Source of the DNA: Devosia marina
Lineage (GTDB): Bacteria > Pseudomonadota > Alphaproteobacteria > Rhizobiales > Devosiaceae
Direction: 5' to 3'
Assembly: GCF_009758415.1 (NCBI RefSeq)
Contig: NZ_WQRF01000014.1
Span: forward strand, 1 to 36,523
Length of the DNA: 36,523 nt
This document shows, piece by piece, positions 1 to 7,241 of this stretch. The position numbers and the translations under genes were made by a program. A model generated the notes under the pieces. That model did not search any database. It was given only the letters and a program-made list of their open reading frames with translations, and was not told where the DNA came from. Position 1 is the first letter of the stretch. Each line of letters starts with the position of its first letter.

Positions 1-81
1 CAATCCCGTGCGCCGCTCGATCTCCCGGATCGGCATCCCCTCACGGAAATGCCAGCGCCGGATTACGCTCAATAACGCCAT
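1..81 (-). CDS. istA: IS21-family transposase IstA, first 27 residues only (runs off the window edge)
   Basis: The reading frame starts with ATG at 81 and runs leftward off the window. The visible residues contain LLSVIRRWHF and IREIERRTGL, the start of the N-terminal helix-turn-helix of IstA proteins in this family. IstA is the DDE transposase of IS21 elements and works with the ATPase IstB, which would lie further left. Only the DNA-binding N-terminus is visible, so whether the gene is intact cannot be judged. It is read away from the truncated oxyR-like gene on its right. Confidence 0.8.
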   Translation of the reverse strand, partial: MALLSVIRRWHFREGMPIREIERRTGL

Positions 82-132
82 GTCGATCACTCCTGGATCC
101 CCCGACCAACAGCCAGGGGACAATCAAAACAT

Positions 133-183
133 GGGTCAATTCTCAGTGAAAACTTCTGCCCCTAAAGGGTCAGATCTCGGTGA
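133..183. repeat. Pair of IS21 internal terminal repeats
   Basis: Two 17-bp blocks, 133-149 and 167-183, begin GGGTCA and end GTGA. They match at 14 of 17 positions and are spaced 34 bp start to start. IS21 elements typically carry such repeated transposase-binding sites inside their ends. Both lie between istA and the inferred outer edge at about 192. Confidence 0.7.
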
Positions 184-192
184 CATTCAACA

Positions 193-733
193 GATCTACA
201 TCAGGGAGGACTCCCCGGCTGCCCTCGAAGCGGCGGTTGCGGAAGGCACACTGGACTGCGGCCTTGGGCCCTCGCCGGAGCGATCAGGATTGACGTTCCG
301 ACGGATAGGACAGGAAACCATCTTCCTCGGCGTGCCGTCCGAACATCCGCTCGCCGAACAAAAATCCGTCAACCTGGGCAAACTGCAAGGCGAAAAGCTG
401 CTGGCACTGGGTCGGGGACACCGGCTCCTCGAGAACGTCCGCCACCTTGCGGATGCTTCGGGCGCGCATATCGTGGCAGACTTCGAGGGAACCAGCCTCG
501 ACGCGATCCGCCAGATGGTCTCGATCGGCATGGGGATGTCGCTATTTCCCGAACTCTACGCGCGCGCGGAATTCCGGGAAGCCGACGATGTCAGACTGCT
601 CGAGGTCGAAGGATGGAACGAGCGACGGGACGTCGGCCTCTACTGGCGCGACAACAGCGGACGTCAGCGCCACTACCTCGCGCTCGCGGAAGCCGCGGAC
701 GTCGCGGCAAGCGGGCTGGGTATAGCGCGCTAG
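193..733 (+). pseudogene. OxyR-like LysR regulator, 5' end lost to the IS21 insertion
   Basis: An open frame of about 180 codons encodes the effector-binding half of an OxyR-type LysR regulator. Recognisable stretches are a REDSPAALEAAVAEGTLDCG segment, GVPSEHPLA, and SIGMGMSLFPELYARAEF near the C-terminus, as in hydrogen-peroxide-inducible activators. The winged-helix DNA-binding domain (about 90 residues) and the first part of the regulatory domain are missing. Coding similarity begins exactly where the IS21 end stops, so the insertion is the likely cause. Without the DNA-binding domain the product should not work as a regulator. The OxyR assignment is by overall pattern; another LysR subgroup is possible. 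No peroxidase or catalase gene is seen downstream. Confidence 0.75.
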
Positions 734-953
734 GCGAACGCTGCCGATCGATTTGTCCCGAGCAAACCGATAGGGGATGCACCCGATCATCGAACGCCCT
801 GCCATCTTTAGCTATGCCGCTGATCGACGCAGGTAATAACTGGAGAAGGGCAAGCGCCGTTCAAGCGACATGGCTCAAAGAATGCCTTCTCCATAAGAGC
901 ATCCAATCGGCTGGTCTGAATTCCATGGCCGCGATGACGCTTTATTGCCCTGA

Positions 954-1120
954 CTACAGAATCCGAGCCGCAACCGCGACGAGGATCACTGCCAGCGCGG
1001 CCAGTGCCGGGACCATTACCGCCGCTCCCGCGGCGACCGAGAGCCCCGCGATCCAGTCGAGCTTCCTGTCAAGCCAATGCCGAGGGCGACCGGAACCGGC
1101 CACGCCAGAAGCCCCGTCAT
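954..1120 (-). pseudogene. Small two-helix membrane protein, frameshifted
   Basis: A minus-strand frame starts at ATG 1120 ([14 protein letters not shown]), shifts frame near 1078, and continues through a second hydrophobic stretch containing [14 protein letters not shown] to a stop at 954-956. It follows directly after the P-type ATPase fragment on the same strand, the position where a small CcoS/FixS-like protein often sits in cbb3-oxidase assembly clusters. The sequence itself does not clearly match CcoS, so the function is unassigned. The region to the left (734-953) holds no recognisable gene. Confidence 0.35.
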
Positions 1121-1174
1121 GCCGTCGCCGGACGCAGGACGTCCGCCCTCGATGTCGGCGCGCCTATCGGACGG

Positions 1175-1306
1175 CACCCGCAGCGAGTTGGCCACGACCA
1201 GGATCGACGAGGTCGACATCGCCACGAGCGGCGTGATGTAGCCGCCCACAGCCAGGGGCAGCGCCAGCGCGTTGTAGGCGATAGAGAGGTTGCTGGCGTC
1301 CTGCAG
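1175..1306 (-). pseudogene. C-terminal fragment of a copper-type (CopA/FixI-like) P-type ATPase
   Basis: The minus strand encodes about 44 residues matching the last membrane helices of heavy-metal P1B-ATPases: [14 protein letters not shown] followed by [20 protein letters not shown]. In the family, an Asn just before IAYN and a Met-Ser-x-Ser-Ser motif in the final helix help form the metal site, and both are visible. Everything upstream (phosphorylation domain, ATP-binding domain, other helices) is absent and replaced by transposase-like sequence. About three residues seem to be missing before the MSTSS motif compared with what I know of the family. This is a remnant, not a working pump. Confidence 0.65.
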
Positions 1307-1399
1307 TCGACCGTACTGCTCCAGCTGGTAGAGCATATTCTTCAATGCTCTCGTGGCCTCCCTGACGTAGCCGCTCCAAAGGAGATGACGCATCGACGA
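1307..1399 (-). mobile_element. Short transposase-like scrap on the minus strand
   Basis: The minus-strand frame joined to the ATPase fragment encodes [20 protein letters not shown], which resembles a segment of ISKra4-type transposases that follows the LDWFH motif. The LDWFH segment itself lies nearby but on the plus strand (1495-1677). One reading is an IS remnant broken and partly inverted. The similarity is short and the call tentative. Confidence 0.35.
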
Positions 1400-1494
1400 C
1401 CTGCATTCCGCATGGCCGACAAGCGCGACCAGCATGGAGCCGCCGCCGAAGGCCGCCAGAGCCAGCGCGGTGTCCGCAGGGATGGTTGCCTGGC

Positions 1495-1677
1495 CGAGAC
1501 GTCACTGTTTTCAGCGATGGAGACGTGGGGCTGCAAGGCATTGTGCTCAGCGCAACGCGGCAATCCGTAACCCACATTCTTGACTGGTTCCACCTATCGA
1601 TGTGGCTTCGGCACATCGAACAGGCATGGGAAGGCCTCAGGCACGTCGGCGATCTGAACATCTACCGTCAGCGCCTA
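1495..1677 (+). mobile_element. ISKra4-like transposase fragment
   Basis: About 60 codons on the plus strand encode [17 protein letters not shown], then THILDWFHLSMWLRHIEQAW. This is the central DGD...LDWFH...RHIEQ pattern of ISKra4-like transposases common in rhizobia. No start, upstream domain or C-terminus is present. It interrupts a stretch in which the recognisable coding pieces on either side are on the minus strand, so it probably marks an insertion followed by deletion. The minus strand between 1400 and 1494 contains an unassigned hydrophobic segment ([18 protein letters not shown]). Confidence 0.6.
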
Positions 1678-1878
1678 CCTGATCGTGACGAGCTTGACCT
1701 CGGCCCCTTCGCCGGGCGCGAGCGAGAAGGATACCTCGTCCGAGCGCGTCTCCTGCGCCACCGTGACGCTTAAGACCAGCGGCGCCTACTCCGACATCAA
1801 GCGGATGATGTAGGTCGCCATGTCACATCCCGCTTGCCCTTCAGGTCTCAGCGGGTTCGTAACGTCAGGATCCTTCAT
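1675..1878 (-). pseudogene. Unassigned short gene with an in-frame stop
   Basis: A minus-strand frame starts at ATG 1878, reads 30 codons ending ATYIIRLMSE, meets TAG at 1786-1788 and stays open in the same frame for about 36 more codons (VTVAQETRSDEVSFSLAPGE) to a stop at 1675-1677. The second half looks like a beta-rich domain, and the unbroken frame on both sides of the TAG suggests one gene with a nonsense mutation. I do not recognise the family. It sits upstream of the copper-ATPase remnant on the same strand, so a metal or oxidase-assembly role is conceivable but unproven. Confidence 0.35.
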
Positions 1879-1960
1879 CGTCGTTCCGCCCAACGGGACG
1901 CCTTAGTAGGATCTCGACGTGATACAGAGCCTGGAATGCTTCGCCCGCAAGCGCCTGCCG

Positions 1961-2119
1961 ATGTACGACATAGAGGTCGCCTGGGTTATCCAGCCCCGCA
2001 TCGAGTCCTTCACTGTTGTTGAGCTGGACGGCGGAAACGAGCCCACGGCCGCCAAGAGAATGATCCTTCGAACTCTTGAGGAATTCGACCCCGATGCGCC
2101 GGCTGCAAAGCCCGACTGA
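1961..2119 (+). CDS. Small hypothetical protein
   Basis: A 52-codon frame from ATG 1961 (MYDIEVAWVIQPRIESF) to a stop at 2117-2119. A GTG at 1919 would extend it by 14 residues. No domain is recognised. In its favour are an alternation of hydrophobic and charged residues typical of real protein and a strong hairpin terminator about 30 bp after the stop. Against it are its short length and the surrounding gene decay. The minus strand opposite is also open but reads like a shadow. Confidence 0.3.
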   Translation: MYDIEVAWVIQPRIESFTVVELDGGNEPTAAKRMILRTLEEFDPDAPAAKPD

Positions 2120-2147
2120 TCGCAGGTCCGCAGATCAGTAAAGGAAC

Positions 2148-2173
2148 GGCGGCGAGACATTTCTCTCGCCGCC
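2148..2173. terminator. Strong hairpin, probable two-way terminator
   Basis: A perfect 10-bp stem (GGCGGCGAGA at 2148-2157 with its complement at 2164-2173) encloses a 6-base loop. Short purine and pyrimidine flanks (AAAGGAA left, TTCCTT right) suit termination in either direction. It lies between the small plus-strand frame ending at 2119 and the DUF411 gene ending at 2209 on the minus strand, the position expected for a shared terminator of convergent genes. Confidence 0.65.
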
Positions 2174-2208
2174 TTCCTTGCAGATACAGCGCTGCCGTTC
2201 CTGCAATG

Positions 2209-2660
2209 TCAGCGATAGCTCGCGTAGACCTCGGTGGAACCATCCCGCCTGACCAGAAGGACGTCGCAGGGGTCTGCGTTGGCCATGTCGCCCATGCCCG
2301 GCGAGCCGTATGGCATGTCGGACACCGTCAGCCCGATCGCGTCCGGCCGCTCTTCGAGCAGGCGCTGGACCTCGCGGGCGGGAACATGCCCCTCGATCAC
2401 GTAGCCTTCGATCTTTCCCGTATGGCACGAGGTCTGCCCGGGCTTCAGCCCGGTTGCCGCCTTCGCGGCCTTGAGGTCGGCCAGCGGCAGGTCGGTCTCG
2501 GTCACGGTGAAGCCCGCATCGCGCATGTGCTTGCCCCAGGAAAGGCCGCAGCCGCAACAAGGCCGACTTCAGCACCTCCATGGACCCTGCCGCCCAGGAT
2601 GCCTGGCTGGATCAGCGCCACCGCCGTGAAGGCCAGAGCACGAGCGAAACTGTTGAACAT
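2209..2660 (-). pseudogene. DUF411 family metal-binding protein, frameshifted
   Basis: From ATG 2660 the minus strand encodes a signal-peptide-like start (MFNSFARALAFTAVALIQPG). The frame then shifts to one encoding MEVLKSA, and shifts again to one encoding a Cys-rich CCGCGLSWGKHM motif followed by the full DUF411 body: SCHTGKIEGYVIEGHVPA, LLEERPDAIGLTVSDMP and a C-terminal DVLLVRRDG. DUF411 proteins are small, usually exported proteins with a CxxC-type motif, commonly found in copper-resistance clusters. Two frame changes around 2550-2590 mean no full-length product is expected unless translation restarts at the internal ATG 2526, which would lose the cysteines. It is on the same strand as the copper-ATPase remnant, which fits an old copper cluster. 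Confidence 0.75.
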
Positions 2661-2750
2661 CTAGCTGCGCCTCTATCGGTCGCGACGAACTACTGGACGC
2701 TCAGGCCGCACTCAGTGGTGAAGAGAAAACTTCTCAATCAATGAGGAGGC

Positions 2751-3169
2751 CCGTTACCAACGGCATCTGTCAAGGTTCGAGGCGGGCTCTTATTGCTGCG
2801 GCGCGGGTTCCGGTGTGCCGCCGAACCAGCCGGTGGCATAACCAGTCACGATCAACACCACGGCAATGGCGATTAAAGCATACCAGAGGTTCCTGCCCGA
2901 GAAATTCATCGTTGCCTCCTTCCCACCCGTCACAAGTCTTAGGAGATACCGGTCTACGCTTCAGCGCAGTGGATTACCCCAAAATTACAATAGCCCAAGC
3001 GCGGACTTTTGAGAAGTTGGTCTACGAATCCGTGACATCGAGTCACGGATGCGACGCGGGATCGAAAGGAAAGCGCGGGTCAATGCTCAAGCTCTCGAAC
3101 GATCGTGTCCCGTAGCCGGGCAGCAGCGGGGCTCAGATCAGGCGCCTCGATCAGCGCCATTTCCGTGTC
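2751..3169. repeat. Segmental duplicate A: small membrane gene, spacer and end of LysR gene
   Basis: This roughly 420-bp stretch matches 23537-23947 along its length with scattered substitutions and small indels. It covers the sequence downstream of the 39-residue protein, that gene, its upstream spacer (with a long shared block around 3033-3078) and the last 90 bp of the LysR gene. The copy here has intact genes; the other is damaged. The match stops abruptly at 3169/23947. Confidence 0.85.
2790..2909 (-). CDS. 39-residue single-helix membrane protein
   Basis: The minus-strand frame starts with ATG 2909, preceded by GGAGGCAAC, a good ribosome-binding site, and ends with TAA at 2790-2792. 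The protein begins MNFSGRNLWYALIAIAVVLI, has one transmembrane helix (about residues 8-24), then GYATGWFGGTPEPAPQQ, a short polar Pro/Gln tail. A diverged second copy at 23578-23704 keeps the helix and most of the tail, which argues that it is a real gene. It lies about 170 bp downstream of the LysR gene on the same strand. The family is not recognised; small helical proteins of this kind often attach to larger membrane complexes, but nothing here shows a partner. Confidence 0.7.
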   Translation of the reverse strand: MNFSGRNLWYALIAIAVVLIVTGYATGWFGGTPEPAPQQ

Positions 3170-3931
3170 CTTCAGGTCGGGAAGCCCTAGAGCTTCATCA
3201 TTGAGAATGGCGAGATCAGTTGGAACCATCTCCTTCGGCAATACGGTGATGCCGAGGCCCGCGCGAACGGCCGCGTGGGTGCCGGCCAGGGAGCCGCACG
3301 TATAGGCGACACGCCAAAGGCGCCCCATCGTGTCGAGCGAATCGGTCGCCCGTTTCCGGTAGACGCACGGCCGCGGCGAGACAATGAGCGGAAGTGGGCC
3401 CTCTGCCTCTGCGATCTGTCGGTCGGCGGCGACCCAGACCAGCGGTTCCCGCCACACGCGGATGCCGCCCATCGCGCCTGAGGGCTCCCGTTTGACCAGC
3501 GCGATGTCGAGACCGCCAGCCCGGAAGCGCTCGAATACCTCGAGCGTCAGCTCGCAGGTCACTTCCAGGGCAACCCAAGGATGGGCGCGCGCGAACTTGG
3601 CCAGCACGCTCGGCAGGTGGCTGGTCGCGAAGTCCTCTGGCGCCCCGAGGCGAACGACACCCGAAAGCTCGCGCTCGGTAAAGCGCCCGACCAGCTCGTC
3701 GTTTAGGCGCAAAAGGCGCCGGGCGTGGTCGAGCAAAAGCTCGCCTTCGCTTGTCAGCGACAGATGTCGGGGAGTCCGGTCGAGCAGCTTCACCCCGAGG
3801 CTGTCCTCCAAGCGCTTCATTTGCAGCGAGATGGCCGATTGGCCGCGCCGCAGCCGCTCGGCGGCCCGCGAGAACCCTCCGCATTCCACAACGGTCACGA
3901 AAGCGCGCAAGAGGTCGGGATGGATGTTCAT
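3080..3931 (-). CDS. LysR-family transcriptional regulator
   Basis: A 283-residue protein of normal LysR length. Residues about 5-64 form the winged helix-turn-helix (LLRAFVTVVECGGFSRAAER, then QSAISLQMKRLEDSLGVKL). The rest is the substrate-binding domain, with a typical AAVRAGLGITVLPKEM segment near residue 225. It is divergent from icd, with a 123-bp intergenic space (3932-4054) where it would be expected to bind, since LysR proteins usually regulate themselves and the divergent neighbour. Downstream on the same strand is the 39-residue membrane protein. The effector is unknown. A truncated duplicate of its 3' end lies at 23866-23947. Confidence 0.9.
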   Translation of the reverse strand: MNIHPDLLRAFVTVVECGGFSRAAERLRRGQSAISLQMKRLEDSLGVKLLDRTPRHLSLTSEGELLLDHARRLLRLNDELVGRFTERELSGVVRLGAPEDFATSHLPSVLAKFARAHPWVALEVTCELTLEVFERFRAGGLDIALVKREPSGAMGGIRVWREPLVWVAADRQIAEAEGPLPLIVSPRPCVYRKRATDSLDTMGRLWRVAYTCGSLAGTHAAVRAGLGITVLPKEMVPTDLAILNDEALGLPDLKDTEMALIEAPDLSPAAARLRDTIVRELEH

Positions 3932-4054
3932 GCATGTTACCAGGGATCTGGATGAAGATTGAGCATCGCAATCGTAGAGACGAGAACAATCAATTTCAAC
4001 AATTCATCCTTGGTCCCTATCCTGCCGGCGTTCAGAGATGCGCCAGGAGGATCG

Positions 4055-5557
4055 ATGATGAGCACTCGGCTGAAGTCGGAAGGCCTAACCGACTTGGAGA
4101 ACCCTTCCGGGAAGCGTGGCGCCGTCCCGGTCACAGTCGCCTTCGGTGACGGTATCGGGCCGGAGATCATGAAAGCCAGTCTCAAGGTCCTGGTTCAGGC
4201 CGGGGCGGACATCGCCATCGAACCGATCGATATCGGAGAGCGCCTCTATCTTTCAGGCAACACCTCCGGGATCGGACCGGAAGCCTGGGATAGCCTGCGG
4301 CGCACCAGGGTCTTCTACAAGGCGCCGATCACGACGCCGCAGGGCGGCGGCTACAAGAGCCTCAATGTGACGGTGCGCAAGACGCTCGGCCTATTCGCCA
4401 ACGTCCGGCCCTGCGTCGCCTATCCGCCCTTTATCGCGACCAAGCATCCCGGCATGGACGTGGTCATCATTCGCGAGAATGAGGAGGATCTGTACGCGGG
4501 CATCGAGCACCGGCAGACCGATGAAGTCTACCAGTGCCTGAAGCTGATCTCGCGGCCGGGGTGCGAGAAGATCGTCCGCTACGCCTTCGAATACGCGCGC
4601 GCGCACGGCCGCCGGAAGGTCACCTGCTTCACGAAGGACAACATCATGAAGCTGACCGACGGCCTGTTCCACAGGGTCTTTGACGAAATCGCCGCTGACT
4701 ATCCCGACATCGAGAGCGAGCACTGGATCGTCGACATCGGCGCAGCGAAGCTGGCCGATACACCGCAGGCCTTCGACGTGATCGTGATGCCCAATCTCTA
4801 TGGCGATGTTTTGAGCGATGTAGCCGCCCAGATCGCAGGCTCCGTCGGCCTCGCGCCGTCGGCCAATATCGGCCAACAATGCGCCATGTTTGAAGCGATC
4901 CACGGCAGCGCACCACGGCGAGCCGGCCAGGATGTGGCCAACCCGTCTGGCCTTCTCTTAGCCGGTGTCATGATGCTGGCGCATATCGGCCAGCCCGAGG
5001 TCGCCAGGCGCGTGCACAATGCCTGGCTCAAGACGATCGAGGACGGCATTCATACCTATGATGTTTTCAAGGAAGGCTTATCCAAGCAGAAGGTCGGCAC
5101 AGCAGCCTTTGCCGAGGCCGTGATCGAGCGGCTTGACCAGACGCCGAAGACGTTGCGCAGTGTCGCGCACGGCGCTGCGTCAAAGCCTTTCGCCGTGCCG
5201 CAGGCCCGGCCAACGAAGCCGGCCAAGAAGGAATTGGTCGGGATCGACGTCTTCGTCCATGCAACCAAGCCCGTGGAGGAACTCGCCCGCGACATGCAGG
5301 CGGCGGCCAACGAATTGTTCGCGCTCACCATGATCACCAATCGTGGCGTCAAGGTCTGGCCGGATGGTCTGCCCGAGACCTTCTGCACCGACCACTGGCG
5401 CTGTCGGTATCTCGCGCGGCCGGGCAAGCAATTCAACAAAGCGATGATCGTGGAGCTGCTCAAGAATCTCACCTATACGGGCGTCGACTTCATCAAGACC
5501 GAGCATCTTTACAATTTTGATGGGGAGCCAGGTTTCTCACTTGGTCAAGGTCAATGA
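4055..5557 (+). CDS. icd: NADP-dependent isocitrate dehydrogenase, extended Rickettsia/Thermus-like type
   Basis: Catalyses oxidative decarboxylation of isocitrate to 2-oxoglutarate in the TCA cycle. The 500-residue protein starts at ATG 4055 after AGGAGG; the frame is open further upstream but this ribosome site decides the start. GDGIGPEIM is at residues 31-39. The isocitrate-binding pattern S102-x-N104...R108 follows, then RENEEDLYAGIEH and the metal/cofactor region MPNLYGDVLSDVAAQ. A C-terminal extension of about 120 residues (from VGIDVFVHATKPVEELARD) is characteristic of the longer icd subfamily and absent from the 400-residue alphaproteobacterial enzyme. A host would normally carry a different chromosomal icd, so this may be a second copy. 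It is divergent from the LysR gene and followed by folC after 53 bp. Confidence 0.9.
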   Translation: MMSTRLKSEGLTDLENPSGKRGAVPVTVAFGDGIGPEIMKASLKVLVQAGADIAIEPIDIGERLYLSGNTSGIGPEAWDSLRRTRVFYKAPITTPQGGGYKSLNVTVRKTLGLFANVRPCVAYPPFIATKHPGMDVVIIRENEEDLYAGIEHRQTDEVYQCLKLISRPGCEKIVRYAFEYARAHGRRKVTCFTKDNIMKLTDGLFHRVFDEIAADYPDIESEHWIVDIGAAKLADTPQAFDVIVMPNLYGDVLSDVAAQIAGSVGLAPSANIGQQCAMFEAIHGSAPRRAGQDVANPSGLLLAGVMMLAHIGQPEVARRVHNAWLKTIEDGIHTYDVFKEGLSKQKVGTAAFAEAVIERLDQTPKTLRSVAHGAASKPFAVPQARPTKPAKKELVGIDVFVHATKPVEELARDMQAAANELFALTMITNRGVKVWPDGLPETFCTDHWRCRYLARPGKQFNKAMIVELLKNLTYTGVDFIKTEHLYNFDGEPGFSLGQGQ

Positions 5558-5610
5558 AGAATTCGCGCTGGGCTCAGGACCTGTTAATTGGCGGGCGAAT
5601 GTGATTCAGA

Positions 5611-6927
5611 GTGGTTGCAGTTGATGTCGTCCTTGCGCGCTTGCTCGCGCTCCATGCCAAGCGGATCGATCTCTCGCTCGACCGCATGTGGCGCTTTCTT
5701 GCCCGGCTTGGCCATCCTGAGCGCCGCCTGCCGCCGGTGATTCATGTTGCCGGCACCAACGGCAAGGGTTCGACCGTTGCTTTTCTGCGTGCGATCCTGG
5801 AAGCGGCCGGGTTCGGCGTTCACGTCTACACCTCGCCCCACCTCGTGCGCTTCAACGAGCGCATCCGTCTTGCGCGACCGGGCGGCGGCGTGCTGGTGGG
5901 CGACGACGAATTGTCGGATGCACTCGCGACGTGCGAACGGCTGAACGCCGGCGATCCGATCACGTTCTTTGAAATCACCACGGCTGCGGCTCTTCTGCTG
6001 TTTGCGCGCCATCCCGCGGATGTGCTCCTGCTCGAGGTTGGCCTCGGCGGACGGCTCGACGCAACGAATGTGGTGGACCGCCCGCTTGCGACAGTCATCA
6101 CTTCCATTTCGCATGACCATCAGGAGTTCCTTGGCGATACGATTGAACTGATCGCGACCGAGAAGGCAGGTATCCTCAAGCCTACTGTGCCGGCAATTAT
6201 CGCGCCGCAGTCGCCGGCGGCGCTCGCGGTGATCCAGCGGCAGGCGGCGCGTCTCTGCGCGCCGCTGCGGATCGGTGGCAAGCACTGGAGAGCGACGCCT
6301 GATCGCGACCGCATGGTCTTTCGGGACGGCAACGGAATCATGGAACTGCCTGCGCCGCGTCTGGTTGGCCGTCATCAGCTCGATAACGCGGGCACAGCGA
6401 TAGCAACATTGCGTTGCCTTCCTGCGCTGCAGATTCCGAACGCAGCCTTCGGGCAGGGGATCACGAGCGTCGAATGGCCCGCGCGCATGCAGCGTCTCGT
6501 CCGCGGTCGGATTGCTGTAATGGCGCCTCACGGCGCCGAACTATGGCTGGACGGCGGCCACAATCCGGACGGCGGCCGCGCGGTGGCGGGAGCGCTGGCC
6601 GATCTTGATAGGCGCGATGCGCGGCCGCTCATACTCGTCGTCGGCATGCTCGCGAACAAGGACTGCCAAGGCTTTCTCATGAACTTCGCCGGCCTCGCCA
6701 GCGCCGTTATCGCCGTTCCAGTTCAGCAAGACACCGCTTTGCCGCGCGAGGAGATCGCGCAAACGGCCCGTCGCGTCGGCATTCCGGCAGAGACCCACGA
6801 CAGCATCGCTGAAGCGCTTGCCTCCATCCCCGCGCTTGGCCTCGATCCAGCTCCGCGAATCCTCATCACCGGCTCACTCTATTTAGCCGGAGAGGTGCTT
6901 GCCGCGAACGGCCTGCCATCGATTTGA
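5611..6927 (+). CDS. folC: Folylpolyglutamate synthase / dihydrofolate synthase
   Basis: FolC adds glutamate to dihydropteroate and to reduced folates using ATP. The 438-residue frame uses GTG 5611 as the most upstream plausible start, without a strong ribosome site. Seen are the P-loop HVAGTNGKGST, the signature YTSPHLVRFNERIR, SHDHQEFLG and EKAGILKP in the Mur-ligase-like central domain, and LWLDGGHNPDGGRAVAGALA opening the C-terminal domain. All catalytic motifs appear intact. It follows icd on the same strand without accD or trpF, its usual chromosomal neighbours, which is consistent with relocation as an extra copy. Confidence 0.9.
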   Translation: MVAVDVVLARLLALHAKRIDLSLDRMWRFLARLGHPERRLPPVIHVAGTNGKGSTVAFLRAILEAAGFGVHVYTSPHLVRFNERIRLARPGGGVLVGDDELSDALATCERLNAGDPITFFEITTAAALLLFARHPADVLLLEVGLGGRLDATNVVDRPLATVITSISHDHQEFLGDTIELIATEKAGILKPTVPAIIAPQSPAALAVIQRQAARLCAPLRIGGKHWRATPDRDRMVFRDGNGIMELPAPRLVGRHQLDNAGTAIATLRCLPALQIPNAAFGQGITSVEWPARMQRLVRGRIAVMAPHGAELWLDGGHNPDGGRAVAGALADLDRRDARPLILVVGMLANKDCQGFLMNFAGLASAVIAVPVQQDTALPREEIAQTARRVGIPAETHDSIAEALASIPALGLDPAPRILITGSLYLAGEVLAANGLPSI

Positions 6928-6936
6928 GTGATCAGA

Positions 6937-6963
6937 TAAGGCGCTTTTGCAAGGGACGCCTTA
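6937..6963. terminator. Possible weak terminator after folC
   Basis: A 7-bp inverted repeat (TAAGGCG at 6937-6943 with its complement at 6957-6963) lies 10 bp after the folC stop, with a 13-base loop containing CTTTT. There is no T-run after the stem, so intrinsic termination is only suggested. Confidence 0.3.
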
Positions 6964-7023
6964 ACCCAGCTTGGTTATGAACTCCCCGAGACCGCGAATT
7001 TCTCGGCAGACTTTCCAGCGGGA

Positions 7024-7218
7024 ATGCCCATACAACATAATGCTCGATATGGATACGGAAATCGGTCGAAAGGGTCTTCGGCGTCGCACCTCCTGCAGAA
7101 ATTGAGTCACAACTTCGACCTCTGGCAGCAGGCCACTCAACCGATACTGAAAGAAATACGAAAGATCTTAAAGGACTATCAACCCGACTTTACTACTTTA
7201 CTACCTGATGGTTCTTGA
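7024..7218 (+). CDS. Doubtful small ORF in a lower-GC gap
   Basis: A 64-codon frame from ATG 7024 ending just before the diguanylate cyclase. It contains a charged helical stretch (QPILKEIRKILKDYQPDF). The 6928-7241 interval is visibly richer in A and T than its neighbours, so it may be foreign or non-coding with the promoter of the next gene. No family is recognised and no clear ribosome site precedes the ATG. I see nothing else in this interval. Confidence 0.25.
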   Translation: MPIQHNARYGYGNRSKGSSASHLLQKLSHNFDLWQQATQPILKEIRKILKDYQPDFTTLLPDGS

Positions 7219-7241
7219 GAATTGAGGTCGGATTTATCGTT

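Larger units (their letters stand above)
1..192 (-). mobile_element. Left end of an IS21-family insertion sequence (element continues beyond the window)
   Basis: The minus strand carries the beginning of an istA-type transposase at 1-81. Beyond it, out to about 192, is a non-coding end with two near-identical 17-bp blocks, the multiple terminal repeats usual for IS21 elements. The outer boundary is placed at 192 because the inward-reading strand then begins with TG, as IS21 ends do, and because OxyR-like coding sequence starts immediately after it. The rest of the element (most of istA, all of istB, the other end) lies to the left. The target duplication cannot be seen, so the exact boundary is uncertain by a few bases. 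Confidence 0.8.

Noticed and set aside
3932..4054. LysR-type operator in the LysR/icd intergenic region
   Set aside because: A regulator site is expected there, but no single T-N11-A palindrome stands out clearly enough to give coordinates.
5560..5600. Short inverted repeat (ATTCGC / GCGAAT) between icd and folC
   Set aside because: Six-base arms with a long loop and no T-run; too weak to call a terminator.
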